From the NCBI GenBank assembly GCA_039090855.1, contig CM077010.1:45278905-45342904 (forward strand): 64,000 nt of DNA. Direction: 5' to 3'. Numbering within the stretch: position 1 is the first letter of the stretch; every line of letters starts with the position of its first letter. This document shows positions 41,291-52,683 of this stretch, in pieces. Both the position numbers and the translations under genes were made by a program. The DNA comes from Macrothele yani. Lineage: Eukaryota > Arthropoda > Arachnida > Araneae > Macrothelidae. A model generated the notes under the pieces. It was not told the DNA's origin, searched no databases, and saw only the letters and a list, made by a program, of their open reading frames with translations.

Positions 41291-43139
41291 AATTTTATCA
41301 TGTTTCTCTATCTTTCCTTTTAATTGTTCAGCTTTAAAACACCTTTTGCCTTTGATATCTTCTTCTATCAGAAATTTTACACAACTTCTAAATTTTCATA
41401 ACACATTTCAACCGCTGGTGGGAGTAAGTAGATATTTTAATGTGTAAATTTTTTATAGATTGCAGAAATCCTGTTGTTTTTTTTTATGACGTGTTCCATT
41501 CTTTATGGGTAACCTCGCTTCAATTATGTATTTTAAGTTATGCGCAGATTTTTTCGTTGGTGTTGTGTGTTCTCTTCTTTTTAGCCAAATGTTTTGATTA
41601 TCTAAAAATCAACTTTGAAATATTATTTCATATTGGAAAGTATTCAGAAGCCTTGCTCATTTTAGCCAAAAAAAATGGTATCATCCCTTTTGGCAGTTCG
41701 ATGAATAGTGTTCTTTAAAATTTTCTAGAAAAAGCAGTTGTTTTGGGCTACGATTAGCTTCATTTTTGGTACCTATATTTTTCGTAATTTGACGGTTTTG
41801 CCCATTGGTGTTTGACAAAGATTCTTCCTTGCTCTTCTTCATTCAAAATATGAGAATTTGGTTTCAGCCATAAAAGGCTCTTCCAGGCCTTGATATGTAA
41901 CCCTTGACTTTCGTCGCAGTTAAATGTCTAGTCATTACAGTTAATAGTTGACGGTTTGTCATGTTCCCAATTAACGGAGACTTGTATGTGGCAGTTTAAT
42001 TCCGCTTGATCATACGTTGTAATTTATTTGCATTAACGTAAGGTGTCGGAATCCTTATAAGGCGAGAGGAATGGCAGTTTAGCTAATGGTTATGCTTTAG
42101 TTTTGAATCAGTGGCTATTTGGACAGCTTTCGCATGAACCGATTTATGGAAAGATGACAGCTTTTCAAGAAAGATGATCTCCTGTTGAGGAATGAATATT
42201 TTGCTCTTAATCCACTTCTGAAACACTTCCTTTGAACCCCTTCTCGTAGCAGATTCTAGAAACAATTGAGAGCCTATTAGTTTAGTTTACTGCCTCACAT
42301 TTACGAACACTGAGATTAGATACTTTCCATATTATATCTCCAAGATTCTGTACTGAAATTGACCGGTCATTAACCACAGCAAAATATATTTGACCACACA
42401 TGATGTTGATGTATGTCCTGGAAGTAGTACTGTACATTTGGTATAAAACTTAGTGTTCTGGCTGTTCGTGAAATGCCATGCTGAAAAGAAACTAGAAATC
42501 GGTATTTATTGTGCCAAAATTTAAATATTCCCTTATTGTTGATTTCAAGAGGCTGTTAACCAATTATGTGACAATGCAGAATCTATTATGGCAAATATAG
42601 GCTGTTATAATCCGAACATAAAGAGAACTTCTCTTTGTCAAACACTCTTAAAGTTTAATAGCAGCTAACTTATTTCATGAAACTAAAAAAAAATTGTACT
42701 TCCGTTTCATCCAGTTTGATGTGTTTCAAATCCTATCGAGGCTGTGTACGGCAATTGATTTAGCACAAGATAATTTCTTCGGGTATGCATATCATACGCT
42801 TTATAAACATTGCGTGAGTGACACGTCAATTTCTGAGACAAAAAGGAAACCTCGATATCTTCAAAACGCTACTATCTACTGTAATCACTTATCAGTACAT
42901 TAATCTCGTTCAGATATTTGGGTCCAAAATAGATTTCCCAATCTCAGGACATGTACATTTTCTTCAAAAGCCAATTTGGGTTGATTTTAAAACATTTTTT
43001 GAAACGATAGTTGTTTTTTATTTACGCTTTCCAACCGTAGGTTGAAGAAGCGTAAATAAAAAACAACTATCCAGCTTCGTCTGTCTATCCGCACGATAAC
43101 TAGCGTAAAAAGGGTTAAATGTCGATGTATTTTAGTATG
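41291..43139. other. No convincing gene; contains one long hairpin
   Basis: AT-rich. The 92-codon frame at 41440-41718 is Phe/Leu-rich and probably chance. The hairpin at 43006-43071 is listed separately. Confidence 0.45.
43006..43071. repeat. Perfect 24-bp inverted repeat with 18-base loop
   Basis: Left arm 43006-43029 (gatagttgttttttatttac...), right arm 43048-43071. It sits at the left edge of satellite M. It could be a very small MITE remnant or a structural boundary of the satellite. Confidence 0.9.
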
Positions 43140-43525
43140 TAGTAGAGGACAACTGGGGACGAACCCTATTGAAAATGGACGAAATGGGGTCAAAGGTCAG
43201 GATATAGGAGCGAGACCCATTCCATCGCCCTTATGCGTCATACCTTTCGTAAAAGGGCTTCGATTGCGACAAAACTTAATGTTCCGGAGGTATACTGAAC
43301 CGGTTATGTTGAATATCATTGAAATGTGGTCAAAGGTCAGGGCACAGAAGCGAGATTTATTCCACAGGCATTATCCTCATAACTTGTCTAAAAATGCTTT
43401 TATTGCGACAAAACTTTGGTATGCTGTTCTGTGGGTATACCGAACCAGTTCTGTTGAATATCATCAAAACGGGGCGAAAGGTCAGGGCACAGGAGCGAGA
43501 TTTATTCCACAACCATCATCCTCAT
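43140..43525 (+). repeat. Satellite M, ~143-bp units
   Basis: Two and a half units. Each has gtcagggcacaggagcgag, atttattccac, tcctcataacttg, attgcgacaaaact and gtataccgaaccagttctg. The same family, reversed, hosts the LTR-type element at 52366-52863. Confidence 0.82.
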
Positions 43526-43750
43526 AACTTGAATAATTACTTGAGTATTTTTTTCTGGTATGTTGGAAAGCGTAACAAGATCAATGCATTGCATGATTTT
43601 ACCAACTTGTTTATTTTACCGTCTATTCAGTTCTTTGAAGACGAGTTTTTGTCAAGGCATAAAAAAATAGTACTAATAAAGAAATGAGATCAGCCGGAAT
43701 TGCCTAATTTATTGTTCTAAAAGTAGGTCATTTCGTAAAACGTGAACATT
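43526..43750. other. No recognisable feature
   Basis: AT-rich spacer. Confidence 0.35.
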
Positions 43751-43754
43751 GTAT

Positions 43755-43832
43755 CGCCCTGTAGTGGGAATCGAGCTTCCGTCTTCCCCTTTCCGTTCGA
43801 GCATACAATCCGTTACACCACCGAAGACAACG
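43755..43832 (-). repeat. tRNA-like fragment (SINE head or tRNA pseudogene)
   Basis: Reverse strand: tcttcggtggtgtaacgg (A box) and agctcgattccca (B-box-like), with paired-looking ends gttgtcttcgg / cactacaggg poorly matched. No intact cloverleaf. Confidence 0.5.
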
Positions 43833-44094
43833 AAGTTGCAAGTATCAGAAGATGAGGAATCTGAACAATAACAGAATTTTTGCCATTCGATGCAATCCGA
43901 TCTTCCTCACAGCGTTGGTAATTTATGGTGATTTATGCTATTGTGATTTCCGAGTTAACACTTAATTTTCCATATATTCGTGAAAAATATTTCTCCCATA
44001 GTCCTCATATCTCAGATCATCATTGTCAACAATTATCAATCCACTACTGGATGAAGGTATCTACAAGTTTATTCCACAACGGTCGGCCTTGTGC

Positions 44095-44335
44095 TTATCT
44101 TCTCCGTGTTCGCCCCGCATGCTTTCGAATTTCATTCACCCATCTGTAATGTGATCTTCTTCTGGGTCTTTTCCTGTCCCTTGGAATCCAGTCTAAAATT
44201 ACGGTTGTCCTTCGGTAGTCTGTCCTTCTGGCAATATGTCCAGCCCATTGCCATTTCAGGGATTTTACTCTGATCACGATGTCTTCCACTCCTGTCGTTT
44301 TCCCACATCCACGAGTTGTGCAATACCTGTTTTCA
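44095..44335 (-). pseudogene. Non-LTR retrotransposon (LINE) reverse-transcriptase ORF, extreme C-terminus
   Basis: Minus-strand reading gives IRVKSLKWQWAGHIARRTD, then ILDWIPRDRKRPRRRSHYRW and INEIRKHAG-like sequence. This block (K-W-x-W-A-G-H-x-A-R, then R-P-x-x-R-W) is typical of the end of ORF2 proteins of RTE-like and related LINEs. It is a 3' scrap and abuts a SINE family 4 copy. Confidence 0.7.
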
Positions 44336-44344
44336 GAAAACAAT

Positions 44345-44640
44345 GGTAGAGGGGTATCCTGAAAGAAATACGTGATTACGCCATATAATACAAATTTTGA
44401 AGACGACAATCTGATTTTGGCGTAAATGTGACAATGATGGTAAGTCAGATAATATCCGAAAACTTTCATCGTCCTGGAGCGGTACCCGAACCCGCGTCTC
44501 CTAGATAGCGCCCGGGTATGCTAACCACTACACCACCCAGAACGACCAAGTTTCCGATTAATTTGAACAAAACTATCACAATATTCGCTAGTCGAAGCAA
44601 CTGGCATTCATGTTTAGCGAATCTGGAGGTTTAGAATCCT
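44345..44640 (-). repeat. SINE family 4, complete copy
   Basis: Reverse strand: leader (tcgactagcgaat, attaatcggaaac), head with A box tggtgtagtggttagc and B box gggttcgggtacc, tail tttacgccaaaatcag and ttgtcttcaaaatttg. The leader is the same as in the copy at 6736. Confidence 0.8.
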
Positions 44641-44654
44641 ATCCCGTGATTGCC

Positions 44655-44900
44655 CGGAGAAGCAGATAAATCCTGAAAGAAATACGGGACTACGCCATAT
44701 AATACAAATTTTGAAGATAACAATCGAACTTGGTCGTTCTGGGTGGCGTAGTGGTTAGCATACCCGGGCGCTATCAGGGAAACGCGGGTTCGAGTCCCGC
44801 TCCAGGACGATGAAAATTTTCAAGTCTTAGGATATTTTCTGACTTACCATCCTTGTCACATTTACGCCAAAATCGGATTCTCATCTTCAAAATTGGTAGA
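44655..44900 (+). repeat. SINE family 4, inverted fragment (44655-44725) followed by a plus-strand copy
   Basis: A minus-oriented tail fragment (aatacaaattttgaagata) is followed at 44728 by a plus-oriented head (ttctgggtggcgtagtggtt, B box gggttcgagtcccg) and tail to attctcatcttcaaaat. The same fragment-plus-copy arrangement is seen at 6664-6990. Confidence 0.8.
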
Positions 44901-45194
44901 AGGTATGTTTATCAAAATTGCTGAAAATGGCAGCTGAATTTTTCGAATGTTACCCAAGTGCGTCTGAACAAAAGTTAAACAAGAATAGTGCACCGTGGGT
45001 CGCTAAAGACGTGCGTTTGACTGAAATATCAAATCGTGACATGAATGGATCCATCTGTCTGCTTTGTTTTTTCTTTTCTGCTTGGCAACACCCATGAGCG
45101 CACAACGTTATAAGAAATATGTCGCAAATTTCAGGCGATTGGTTCCAGAGACTGTGAGAATTCGCCAAACACGATGGTGACAATGCAAATGGAC
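44901..45194. other. No recognisable feature
   Basis: Spacer without gene or repeat that I can identify. Confidence 0.35.
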
Positions 45195-45355
45195 AAAGTC
45201 ATCGCTCTTCCCAGGTTTATTCTTTAATTAACACACATCAACCGAAAAACTGCATTTTGACACCGCTGTGGTTAAACCCCAGATCGCTCGATAACTAGCA
45301 GAGGGCGTTCGCTTTATGCTGCGGTGCCAACACTCCACGGGACAATGTGTGTTTA
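45195..45355 (-). repeat. SINE family 6 copy
   Basis: Reverse strand: leader gataaacacacattgtcccg, tRNA-like head with a B-box-like ggggtttaacc, and tail gttgatgtgtgttaattaaag and gggaagagcgatgac. Its tail and leader recur in the neighbouring copies. Confidence 0.65.
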
Positions 45356-45376
45356 TCAAATATAACGCCGTGAATT

Positions 45377-45592
45377 TTTTTTATTGGACTTTTTACGAGC
45401 ACAGTGAGCAACTCAATGGGCTATAAAGCAGTCGCCCGTCCCTAATTTAGGGCCACTGACACCAGGGAAGAGAGAGAGCCAGAGCCGTAACACAAACACA
45501 ACATCCATGCCTAATCGGGATTCGAACCCGAACCCATCTCGGACGATTGATCAGAAGCCACCGCTTAGACCACTGCGTCACCTCGAACGGCG
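45377..45592 (-). repeat. SINE family 1, complete copy
   Basis: Body and B-box complement gggattcgaacccgaaccc. Perfect 11-bp target duplication CGCCGTGAATT at 45366-45376 and 45593-45603. Inserted within family 6 sequence. Confidence 0.92.
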
Positions 45593-45599
45593 CGCCGTG

Positions 45600-45905
45600 A
45601 ATTGGTGGCCAACATAACGCCGTGTGCCAACCATCCATGGCGCTATGTATGTGATAAACATCCCTACGGCCAAACAGAAATCATCGCTCTTTCCACGTTA
45701 ATAAGCGAGGTGAAAATCATCTAAATACGTGGCGTCAAATGAGTAAATAAATCAATCGCTCTTTCCACGTTGAGCAACCGAATTATTGTTATTCGTCCGC
45801 AGTCGGGGAATCGAATCCCGAATCTCTCGATATCCAGCCGAGCGCGTTAGCTTTACACCACAGCGGCCAACAATTCACGGCGCTATGCGTGTTTTTCTTT
45901 TTCAG
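45600..45905 (-). repeat. SINE family 6, two copies
   Basis: The first keeps leader (ggcgctatgtatgtgataaac) and tail (catcgctctttccacgttaa). The second (45755-45900) has tail catcgctctttccacgttg, B-box complement gggaatcgaatccc and leader ttcacggcgctatgcgtg. Confidence 0.65.
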
Positions 45906-46049
45906 TCATCATCTGACATCATAAATCCGTAATATGGGCTCAGCTACTGAGACTGCTTTCGATCTATGGTAAATCTTCAGCACTATACGGGGCTCCATGA
46001 AGCAACCTGCCATGTTGTTTAGCAGTTAATCATATGAGAGTCTGGATAA

Positions 46050-46420
46050 TTCGAGGTCGCTGTGGTGCAGTGGTAGCATTTCCAGCGCAAAACTGGAAGA
46101 CCCTGGGTTCGTTTTCCTGTGGCGGCCGATGATAATTTTTCTGAGACTCACTTATTAACGTGGAAAGAGCGTTGATATCTGTTTGGTGTTCCTGATCCCA
46201 GGTCGCTAGTTTGAATTAATCATCCCTACGGATTTGTTAAGTCAGACGCTGACAGAGAAACACAGATAGCGCAGTGGATTGTTGTCACCTTAGCGTAAAG
46301 CGAACGCAGTCGGCTAGTTATTGAGAGATCTGGGGTTCATTCCCAGGGGTGTCGAAATACAATTTTTCGGTTGCTGTGTGTTAATTAAAGAAAAAACGTG
46401 GGAAGAGAGATAACTTTGTC
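46050..46420 (+). repeat. SINE family 6, two copies
   Basis: First: ggtcgctgtggtgcagtgg head with B box gggttcgttttcc and tail ttaacgtggaaagagcg. Second: gatagcgcagtggattg head, B-box-like ggggttcattccc and tail gttgctgtgtgttaattaaag, ending gggaagagag. Five copies within 1.3 kb make this a local cluster. Confidence 0.65.
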
Positions 46421-47670
46421 TATTTGGTTCCAGAAGCAATAGAACCACCCCCAATGGCATGAGTTCATACTTCATAGGAAACTCAAAGGCCCGACTACAC
46501 GCTTTTGAACACTACTATGAGGACTGCTTTTTTTATTGTTAAATTTGCTAATTCAAATCGTTAAACCTCTCAGAGATGAACTTAAATACATAGAGCTAAA
46601 TGTAACTTACTGTTCGGTTCACCTATCTGGAGAGGAATTCAGGAGCATGCAGAAAAGGGGGGGGAGTTCCCTTTTCGACGTTTTGTGGGAAATAAGAAAA
46701 TACTGTTTATAAAAAAATACGATTTAGCTGAAGTTGGCAAAACATTACCCACAGTAAAGATAACATTATCTCTAATAAATACATGTATTTTCTTAATGCT
46801 TTGTCCCTAGAACGAATATAGGATAAATATAAATAAATTGGAGTTGCTTCCATTTTAACACAAAATGTCATAAATGTCATTAAATTTGGCATTTAGTAAA
46901 GGATAGAAAGCTAAATGTTAATAAAATGTATTTAAGGACCACTAAACAACATTACAGATTTATTTGTTAATAAACAAATAAAATACTTAAATTTTATTCA
47001 TCGACCTGCATCGTACTTGCCCCCCCCAAACGGTGATGGGGACAGCTCCCAAAACATTAATATCTCACCCCATTTATAATAGGATCTGTCTGCAGCCAAA
47101 CACCGTCTCACTACTGCTTAGTACAGCCCATATAGTGGGTGATTTATCGACAAGGCGAGACTATGACTCATAGTACCACGACGCTGACATTTTCAAATCC
47201 GATCACTTGTTCGCACTGTTTTGCGAGTCGTCAGGGTATGATTAGCAGTAGCAGTTGCGAATGTACCCTGCAACCCTGCCAGAATTTTCACAGCGAAAGT
47301 TTTATAGCCTTTATCTCCGCCAATGGTGTGCGATTTAAATGAACCCTGGGAACGACTTGGACGTCCACAGTTGGTGAAACTTTAGTCATTTAAACACGCC
47401 TGACCAAGATTTATTTTGTTTACCGGCTTGCTTTTATTAGGATGCGTTGCTTCTGTTATGTCTAAGAGTGTACCATTAAGGGTTCCTAGTAAGATGCTTT
47501 CAAGTATCGTGTTAGGGCGGGTAGCTACTCTGAGCGCAGTTTCTAAAATTTGGTTTCCGCACATTTCTGAACCTCACACCTTGTTATTTTATGCCAGTTT
47601 GTGAAGTGAGATTTATGAAGATAGAAATATTTGCAGAGCAACACAGGATATACTATAAATGAAAGTAATA
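46421..47670. other. No convincing gene
   Basis: AT-rich. Frames at 47139-47342 and 47416-47604 have no motif. A G run lies at about 46658 and a C run near 47020. Confidence 0.45.
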
Positions 47671-47671
47671 A

Positions 47672-49014
47672 TGCCTAGCTTAAACACTGCACATGTAAAG
47701 ATAGAGATTGGACAGGGTAATGTAAACACCACGCTCAGAGACGTGACCTTTAATGCAGCTGCTTACGTCGCAAAACGTTAAATTGTCCATCACTTTTTGG
47801 TTGTAATAGCTCTGTTTAGAAGCTCAAGGCCCTGTTTGAAGTGCATTTAAAGTGTTTTGTTGCAAAATTTCTTTCAGGGTGACGACGAAGTGAGCGACCT
47901 AACAGATTTCGAAAGAGGGCTAATTGTTGGTGGCCGGCTTGTTGGTGCCTCCCTGACAGCAGTCGCCAGGGTAGTGGGGGGTATCGAGAGTTACTGTGTT
48001 TAGCGTCATGACAGTATACCGTATTCGTGGAAAAGCATCGTCTACAAAGCACAAGAGCAGCCGAAAAACGACCCTGACTGATAGAAACAGGAGAGAATTA
48101 AAGAGGATCGTTACCCGTAATAAGACAACGAAACCGAAAATGAGTGCAGAACTCAATCTTCATCGCGAGACCTCAGTAGCAAAGAAACCAGTGCGCAGGG
48201 AACTGAGTAAAGAAGATATTCATGGCAGAGCTGCTATTGTGAAACCTCTGGTGAACCGGGTGAATGCACAACCGCGACAGCAGTGAAGCCAGGAGCATAC
48301 AACGTGGACTGCTAATGCATAAAAGCGTGTAATGTGGTCGGATGAATTCACATCATTCACACTATTCCATACCGCAGGAAATGATTACTTGTAGAGAACA
48401 CCGTTAGAAGCCTACAACTCAGACTCTCTGCTCCTAACAGTACAGCATGGTAGTGGCTCTGTCATGCTCTGGGCGGGCATATCGTGGTTTTCAGAAAAGT
48501 CCCCAGATCACCTTCAAAAGATGGATGACTGGCAGAGCGTATGAAACCATTTTGCCTTACCAAGTCTATCCAGTAGCTCAGACATTGTTTCCTGCAGGGG
48601 ATTGTCCTCTATAAAGATGATAACGCCCCAATTCACAAAGCTCTGTATGTCCAGTCATGGTTTGAGGAACATGAGGACAAACTTTGTCACCTTCTTAATC
48701 ACCAGACTTAAACATCGAGCTACTGTGGTCTGCGTTGGAGAACAGGGTAAGATCCCGTTATCCTCCTCTTGTATCTCACAAGGACCTATGCATGAAGAAT
48801 GGTGTAACATCCCACTAACCACCATCCAGGATTTGTATGCGTCCATCCCAAGGAGAATTCAGGTGGTTTTGAATGCCAAAAAGGTAGTTCCACACCCTAC
48901 TAGGTACATAAAACCTCCCTTTCTTATGCGTTTACATTCTGTCTAACCTGTCTTATGTCACACTGCGTTATTAGGAGCATGTATGCCCAGCTTAAACATT
49001 GTACATGTTAAAAG
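47672..49014 (+). mobile_element. Tc1-like transposon, family L (fish-like type), flanked by direct repeats
   Basis: Recognised from its transposase. The limits are set by a ~30-bp direct repeat (cagcttaaacattgtacatg type) at 47672-47700 and 48983-49014. No TA-flanked inverted repeats were recognised, so the true ends are uncertain. Confidence 0.65.
47880..48946 (+). pseudogene. Tc1 family L transposase, several frameshifts and stops
   Basis: Pieces in order: EVSDLTDFERGLIVGGRLVG (from about 47888); after a frameshift YRIRGKASSTKHKSSRKTTL; KIVTRN-like to VRRELSKEDIHGRAAIVKP; WSDEFTSFTLF-like first catalytic Asp near 48342; QHGSGSVMLWAGISWFS; second Asp in KDDNAPIHKALYVQSWFEEH (near 48622); then EEWCNIPLTTIQDLYASIPRR and the C-terminus VVPHPTRYI. 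From memory this combination (KHKSGRKTTLTDRDRR, DDNAPIH, SWFEEHE, SIPRR) is characteristic of Tc1 elements abundant in fish. Confidence 0.8.
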
Positions 49015-51461
49015 AGCAAATACACGGTTTAATTTTATCAACTTCCTTTCGTAATTTGGTATTTATATTAACGCTTTGTGTGACTTTACCTGAATAGCAA
49101 AATCGTTTGATGTTCCTCGTGTAAATCCTCAGTCTTCTGGCTGACAATGTTCACATTTTGTCGTGTACAGTTCTTTTTTTACTTACAAAAGTATTTCCAG
49201 CGCAATCAGCCGAAGATTCTAATTACATTTGTTTCTCTTTCTTGCCAGGTTTTTCCCGTTGCATGCGCTATTTCAGAATTTCTCCAAATTAGCGATCTTA
49301 GTTCGTTTGAACGTCAACATGGCATGCAACACGCTGAACGGTCAACTCGCATATGCTGGAGGCATTAGACGTAGAAGAACTGAAGTTCCATAATTTATGA
49401 ATCTCAAGTGGGAAACTCATGAATAATGAATCTCATAAGAGAAGAATCTCGTCACTTCCTCTGATGAAATGTGAAAGCAGATGTACACGTGTTAACAACA
49501 CCACGATTTATTATTCATAAAATAATTATCCATGTAAACTTCAACTTTCCCTTCATGAACACAAACTTACAATTTTACAAAGAATTCTTTGAACTTGCGT
49601 TAAAACTAATTTAGGGTGATGAAATTTCTGCCCTTACTAATGTTTTTCGTTATCTGTAAGGCTCCACAAGTGTCACGTCAACGACTGGAAATTTCGCTTG
49701 TAGTGTTTTAAACAAACAGTAAACATGAGCTGTCTCTTGAATTTCATAGACATACTATTAAGCTTATATCTAACCAGATAACCAAGATTTACGGAAGTAT
49801 GTTTGCATTCAACTGTCGTTCTTTTAGCAACTATTTGTTAAACTGCGCCCACATTTGCGAAGTCCGATAAAGTATTTATATAGACTTCTGTAAACCTAGA
49901 ATATTTCACTCAAAAAAAATAGGAAATTAGTCTCGTAGGACACACTTAAGTTTACACTATTACTGCAAAGTGTTATCGTAAATGATTAAAATGTCGCACG
50001 GGTTCATCTATCTCTTGTCAAGTTTTGCTTGAAAGCCACTCTTCAGACCCTTCTTGGCCGAGGAAATAACGACTCACATACAACGAATTTATTTTTTGTC
50101 GTGCTTAAATAATGTGTAATTTATTTCTAGATACTGTTAAAATGATTCTTACATAAGCTACCTGGTATTTTAAGTTTTTCTTTCATTGCTGCAGCTTTAC
50201 TACGAATTTAGATACTCATTTGATGCAATGATTCAGTACTTCTGTTTAACAAACTTTCGTTTGTTTTGGTCGCCATTCCTTCGTTGTTAAACCAATGAAT
50301 ACGTCTATACAGGTAGCTAAAACTTGGTTTTGGAGTTTCAGTACCAGATTCTGTGCGTCCTTTTAAAAACTAATTCACAGTCTGCGTTAGACATATGACT
50401 TCGACGAATGACAAAATTATGTACAGGATTTAAAATGAGGTAAAATATAAATTGACGTTTTTGATAACCATCTGACTTGCATGTTTCTGCCACGTAATAA
50501 CTATCAATTACCAAGTAGTAACATCACCATAACAAATTGGATAAATGTCAGTGATCAGTTGACTTGTGCTTTTTATATAAATGGTCACCTTTCTTCAGAA
50601 GTCGTGAAAATTGAAGAAACTTGGTAGTAGCGTAGGGTTGTTGTAAGTAACGCATGCACTAATTGCATGCAAAAATTTACTCCATGAAAATAAAGAATCA
50701 TATGAACAAACCGTTTGGACTGCGCGAAAATTAGAAATTCTATTTAAAACAAAAATCTCATATTGGTGTATACTTTTAGTTGGAACTGATGAAATAAGCT
50801 ACACCTTTCAAATTGTTAGGTCTATGTGAGATTGCGCTGAATGGGTGAGGTCAGTAGACGTATTGCGATACAAAATCTCCCGTTGGATCTACAGGTTGGC
50901 CGCCAAAACCTGTCGGCCAATTAGAAAAATTGCTAGCCTTTCGTTTCATCAAATCTTTCTATTCCCACTACGGATGCGGCTTCGTTAACTGCCGTGATAG
51001 AAATGTGCAATGAAAAGCAAAATTTCATTTGACCTGTGACGTTTTCTCTGACTTGCCATCCAGTGAGTTACTTCAGAGTGAGAATTATGACGCAGTTGGA
51101 AAACTGTATGGCTGCTTTGTTATATTCCTTGTTTTGTCAAGCTCTAGAAAGCTTCAAGATAATTAAAGCAAACTACCAATTCAAAAAGTAAATACGGAAG
51201 TGGATGTTGTAAGAAAAATGAATAAATCTCGATTCCCTAAGATTTTAAGAAAAATCCGAATGTGCAAGCAGTGAAAGATCAGCCTTGAGCATACATCTGA
51301 CATCATTAATTGAGCTAGTAAAATATACGAACGACACTTCAAACTACCGAGCAGAATGGATTTGTAGTAATTCAAAGTCCCAAAGGATGATATTGATGAA
51401 CTTATGAGAAACTGTTTAGCCTATTCTAAAGGAAAGTGCAAACCTCAAAAAATCGTTAAAA
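49015..51461. other. No recognisable gene
   Basis: 2.4 kb of AT-rich sequence without a convincing frame or repeat. This is one of the longest apparently repeat-free stretches in the window. Confidence 0.5.
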
Positions 51462-51463
51462 TA

Positions 51464-51736
51464 CACTGTTAAAAATTTTGTGATAGGTTGCACCAAAAAG
51501 TGGGGCTACACCACTGCAACACGTTTTTAGAAAATATACACCATTCTGTGGTACAAAATAAGCCCAAAAGACATAGTGCAATCTTAATTGCAACCTTGTA
51601 ACATAACGTGGTGAAAAGTAGAACCAGGTTATTGGGTTTTGTTTGCAAAATACGATGGTGTATCTTTTCTCAGAAAGTGGTGCAGCTGGAGTAGCACCAC
51701 CTTTTGGTGCAACCTACCACAATATTTTTAACAGCG
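51464..51736. mobile_element. Tc1/mariner-type MITE with ~85-bp inverted repeats
   Basis: 273 bp between TA dinucleotides (51462-51463, 51737-51738). Ends CACTGTTAAAAATTTTGTGA and the complement of cacaatatttttaacagcg. The inverted repeats continue through ataggttgcaccaaaa and atacaccat, covering most of the element. Non-coding. Confidence 0.85.
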
Positions 51737-51738
51737 TA

Positions 51739-52090
51739 CATATTTTTTTATTGCACTTTCTCTGTTGCGTAAAATTATTTTAAAATGTACAGTTTTCTCT
51801 ATTCTGTAATCTCTCAGAGAAAAAATTTCATCCCCTCGTAGTTTACAAATTATAGCCCCCCATAAACTATTCTATGTGGAAAGTTATGTCCAGTTCCCAG
51901 AAGAGGGTTAGAATTCCCGCAAAGAAATATCACTGGTTCTCTTCGATTTCGATAGGTTAATAAATGAACGAAGTGTTTTTTTACTCTTCTCTTTAATTAA
52001 ATAGTAAAATACTCTACAAATTATTCAAAGGGTTGCGCAAACTATGTTTAGATGAATCCTTGAGAAAACAAAGTTAGTAAAATCATGCAA
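51739..52090. other. No recognisable feature
   Basis: AT-rich spacer. Confidence 0.35.
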
Positions 52091-52361
52091 TACATTGTTT
52101 ATGATACGCTTTCCAACATGCCAGAAATCATTACTCAAGTTATAAGGATAATGGCTGTGGAATAAATCTCGCTCCTGTGCCCTCACCCCATTTCGACGAT
52201 ATTAATCAGAATTGGTTCTGTATACCTCCAGAACAACATACTAAAGTTTTGTCGCAATGGAAGCATTTTTACTCAAGTTATGAGGATAATGGCTGAGGAA
52301 TAATTCTCGCTCCTGAGTCCTGACCTTTGACCCCATTTCGATGATATTAATTCAGTATACC
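52091..52361 (-). repeat. Satellite M, reverse orientation, left part
   Basis: caagttataaggataatggctg, aatctcgctcctgtgcc, agttttgtcgcaatgg: the same units as at 43140-43525. Continues at 52868-52944 after the inserted element. Confidence 0.82.
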
Positions 52362-52365
52362 TCCG

Positions 52366-52544
52366 TATAACGAAGTAAATTTCTCCGTCATTTTTATTCG
52401 CGCCAGAATTCGAATCCGGGTCCCCTCACTCCGGCATAAGTTGCTCTACCAATTGAGCTACGCGGACGTTTGTTCTGACTACTATCTGCCTTTATGTCAT
52501 GTGCGTCCTGCTGGCAGGTACGTCACATCTCCTGGTACGTTACA
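52366..52544 (-). repeat. T2 right terminal repeat (element sense)
   Basis: Contains a tRNA-like segment: B-box complement attcgaatccgggtccc near 52415 and A-box complement ctctaccaattgagcta at 52443-52459. It has the full left end including the accaggagatgtgacg block lacking in T1. Confidence 0.75.
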
Positions 52545-52606
52545 TCATCTCCCCCTTATTATTTTTTGTTTCAAAGTGCTGGAGAAGGGATTCTCTTATT
52601 TTTCCT

Positions 52607-52645
52607 ATCTCGCGGTGTGGAAATAACATCACACCAATGCGAGAT
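52607..52645 (-). other. Conserved hairpin in T2 internal region
   Basis: ATCTCGC/GCGAGAT plus GGTGTG/CACACC pairing, the counterpart of 5373-5411. The stem is kept while the loop bases differ between the copies. Confidence 0.6.
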
Positions 52646-52670
52646 TTTGAACGGTCGGGTCATCCGGATA

Positions 52671-52682
52671 GTTCGGGCGCCA
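52671..52682 (-). other. Primer-binding-site-like sequence of T2
   Basis: Minus strand TGGCGCCCGAAC, identical in sequence and position to the T1 site. Confidence 0.72.
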
Positions 52683-52683
52683 T

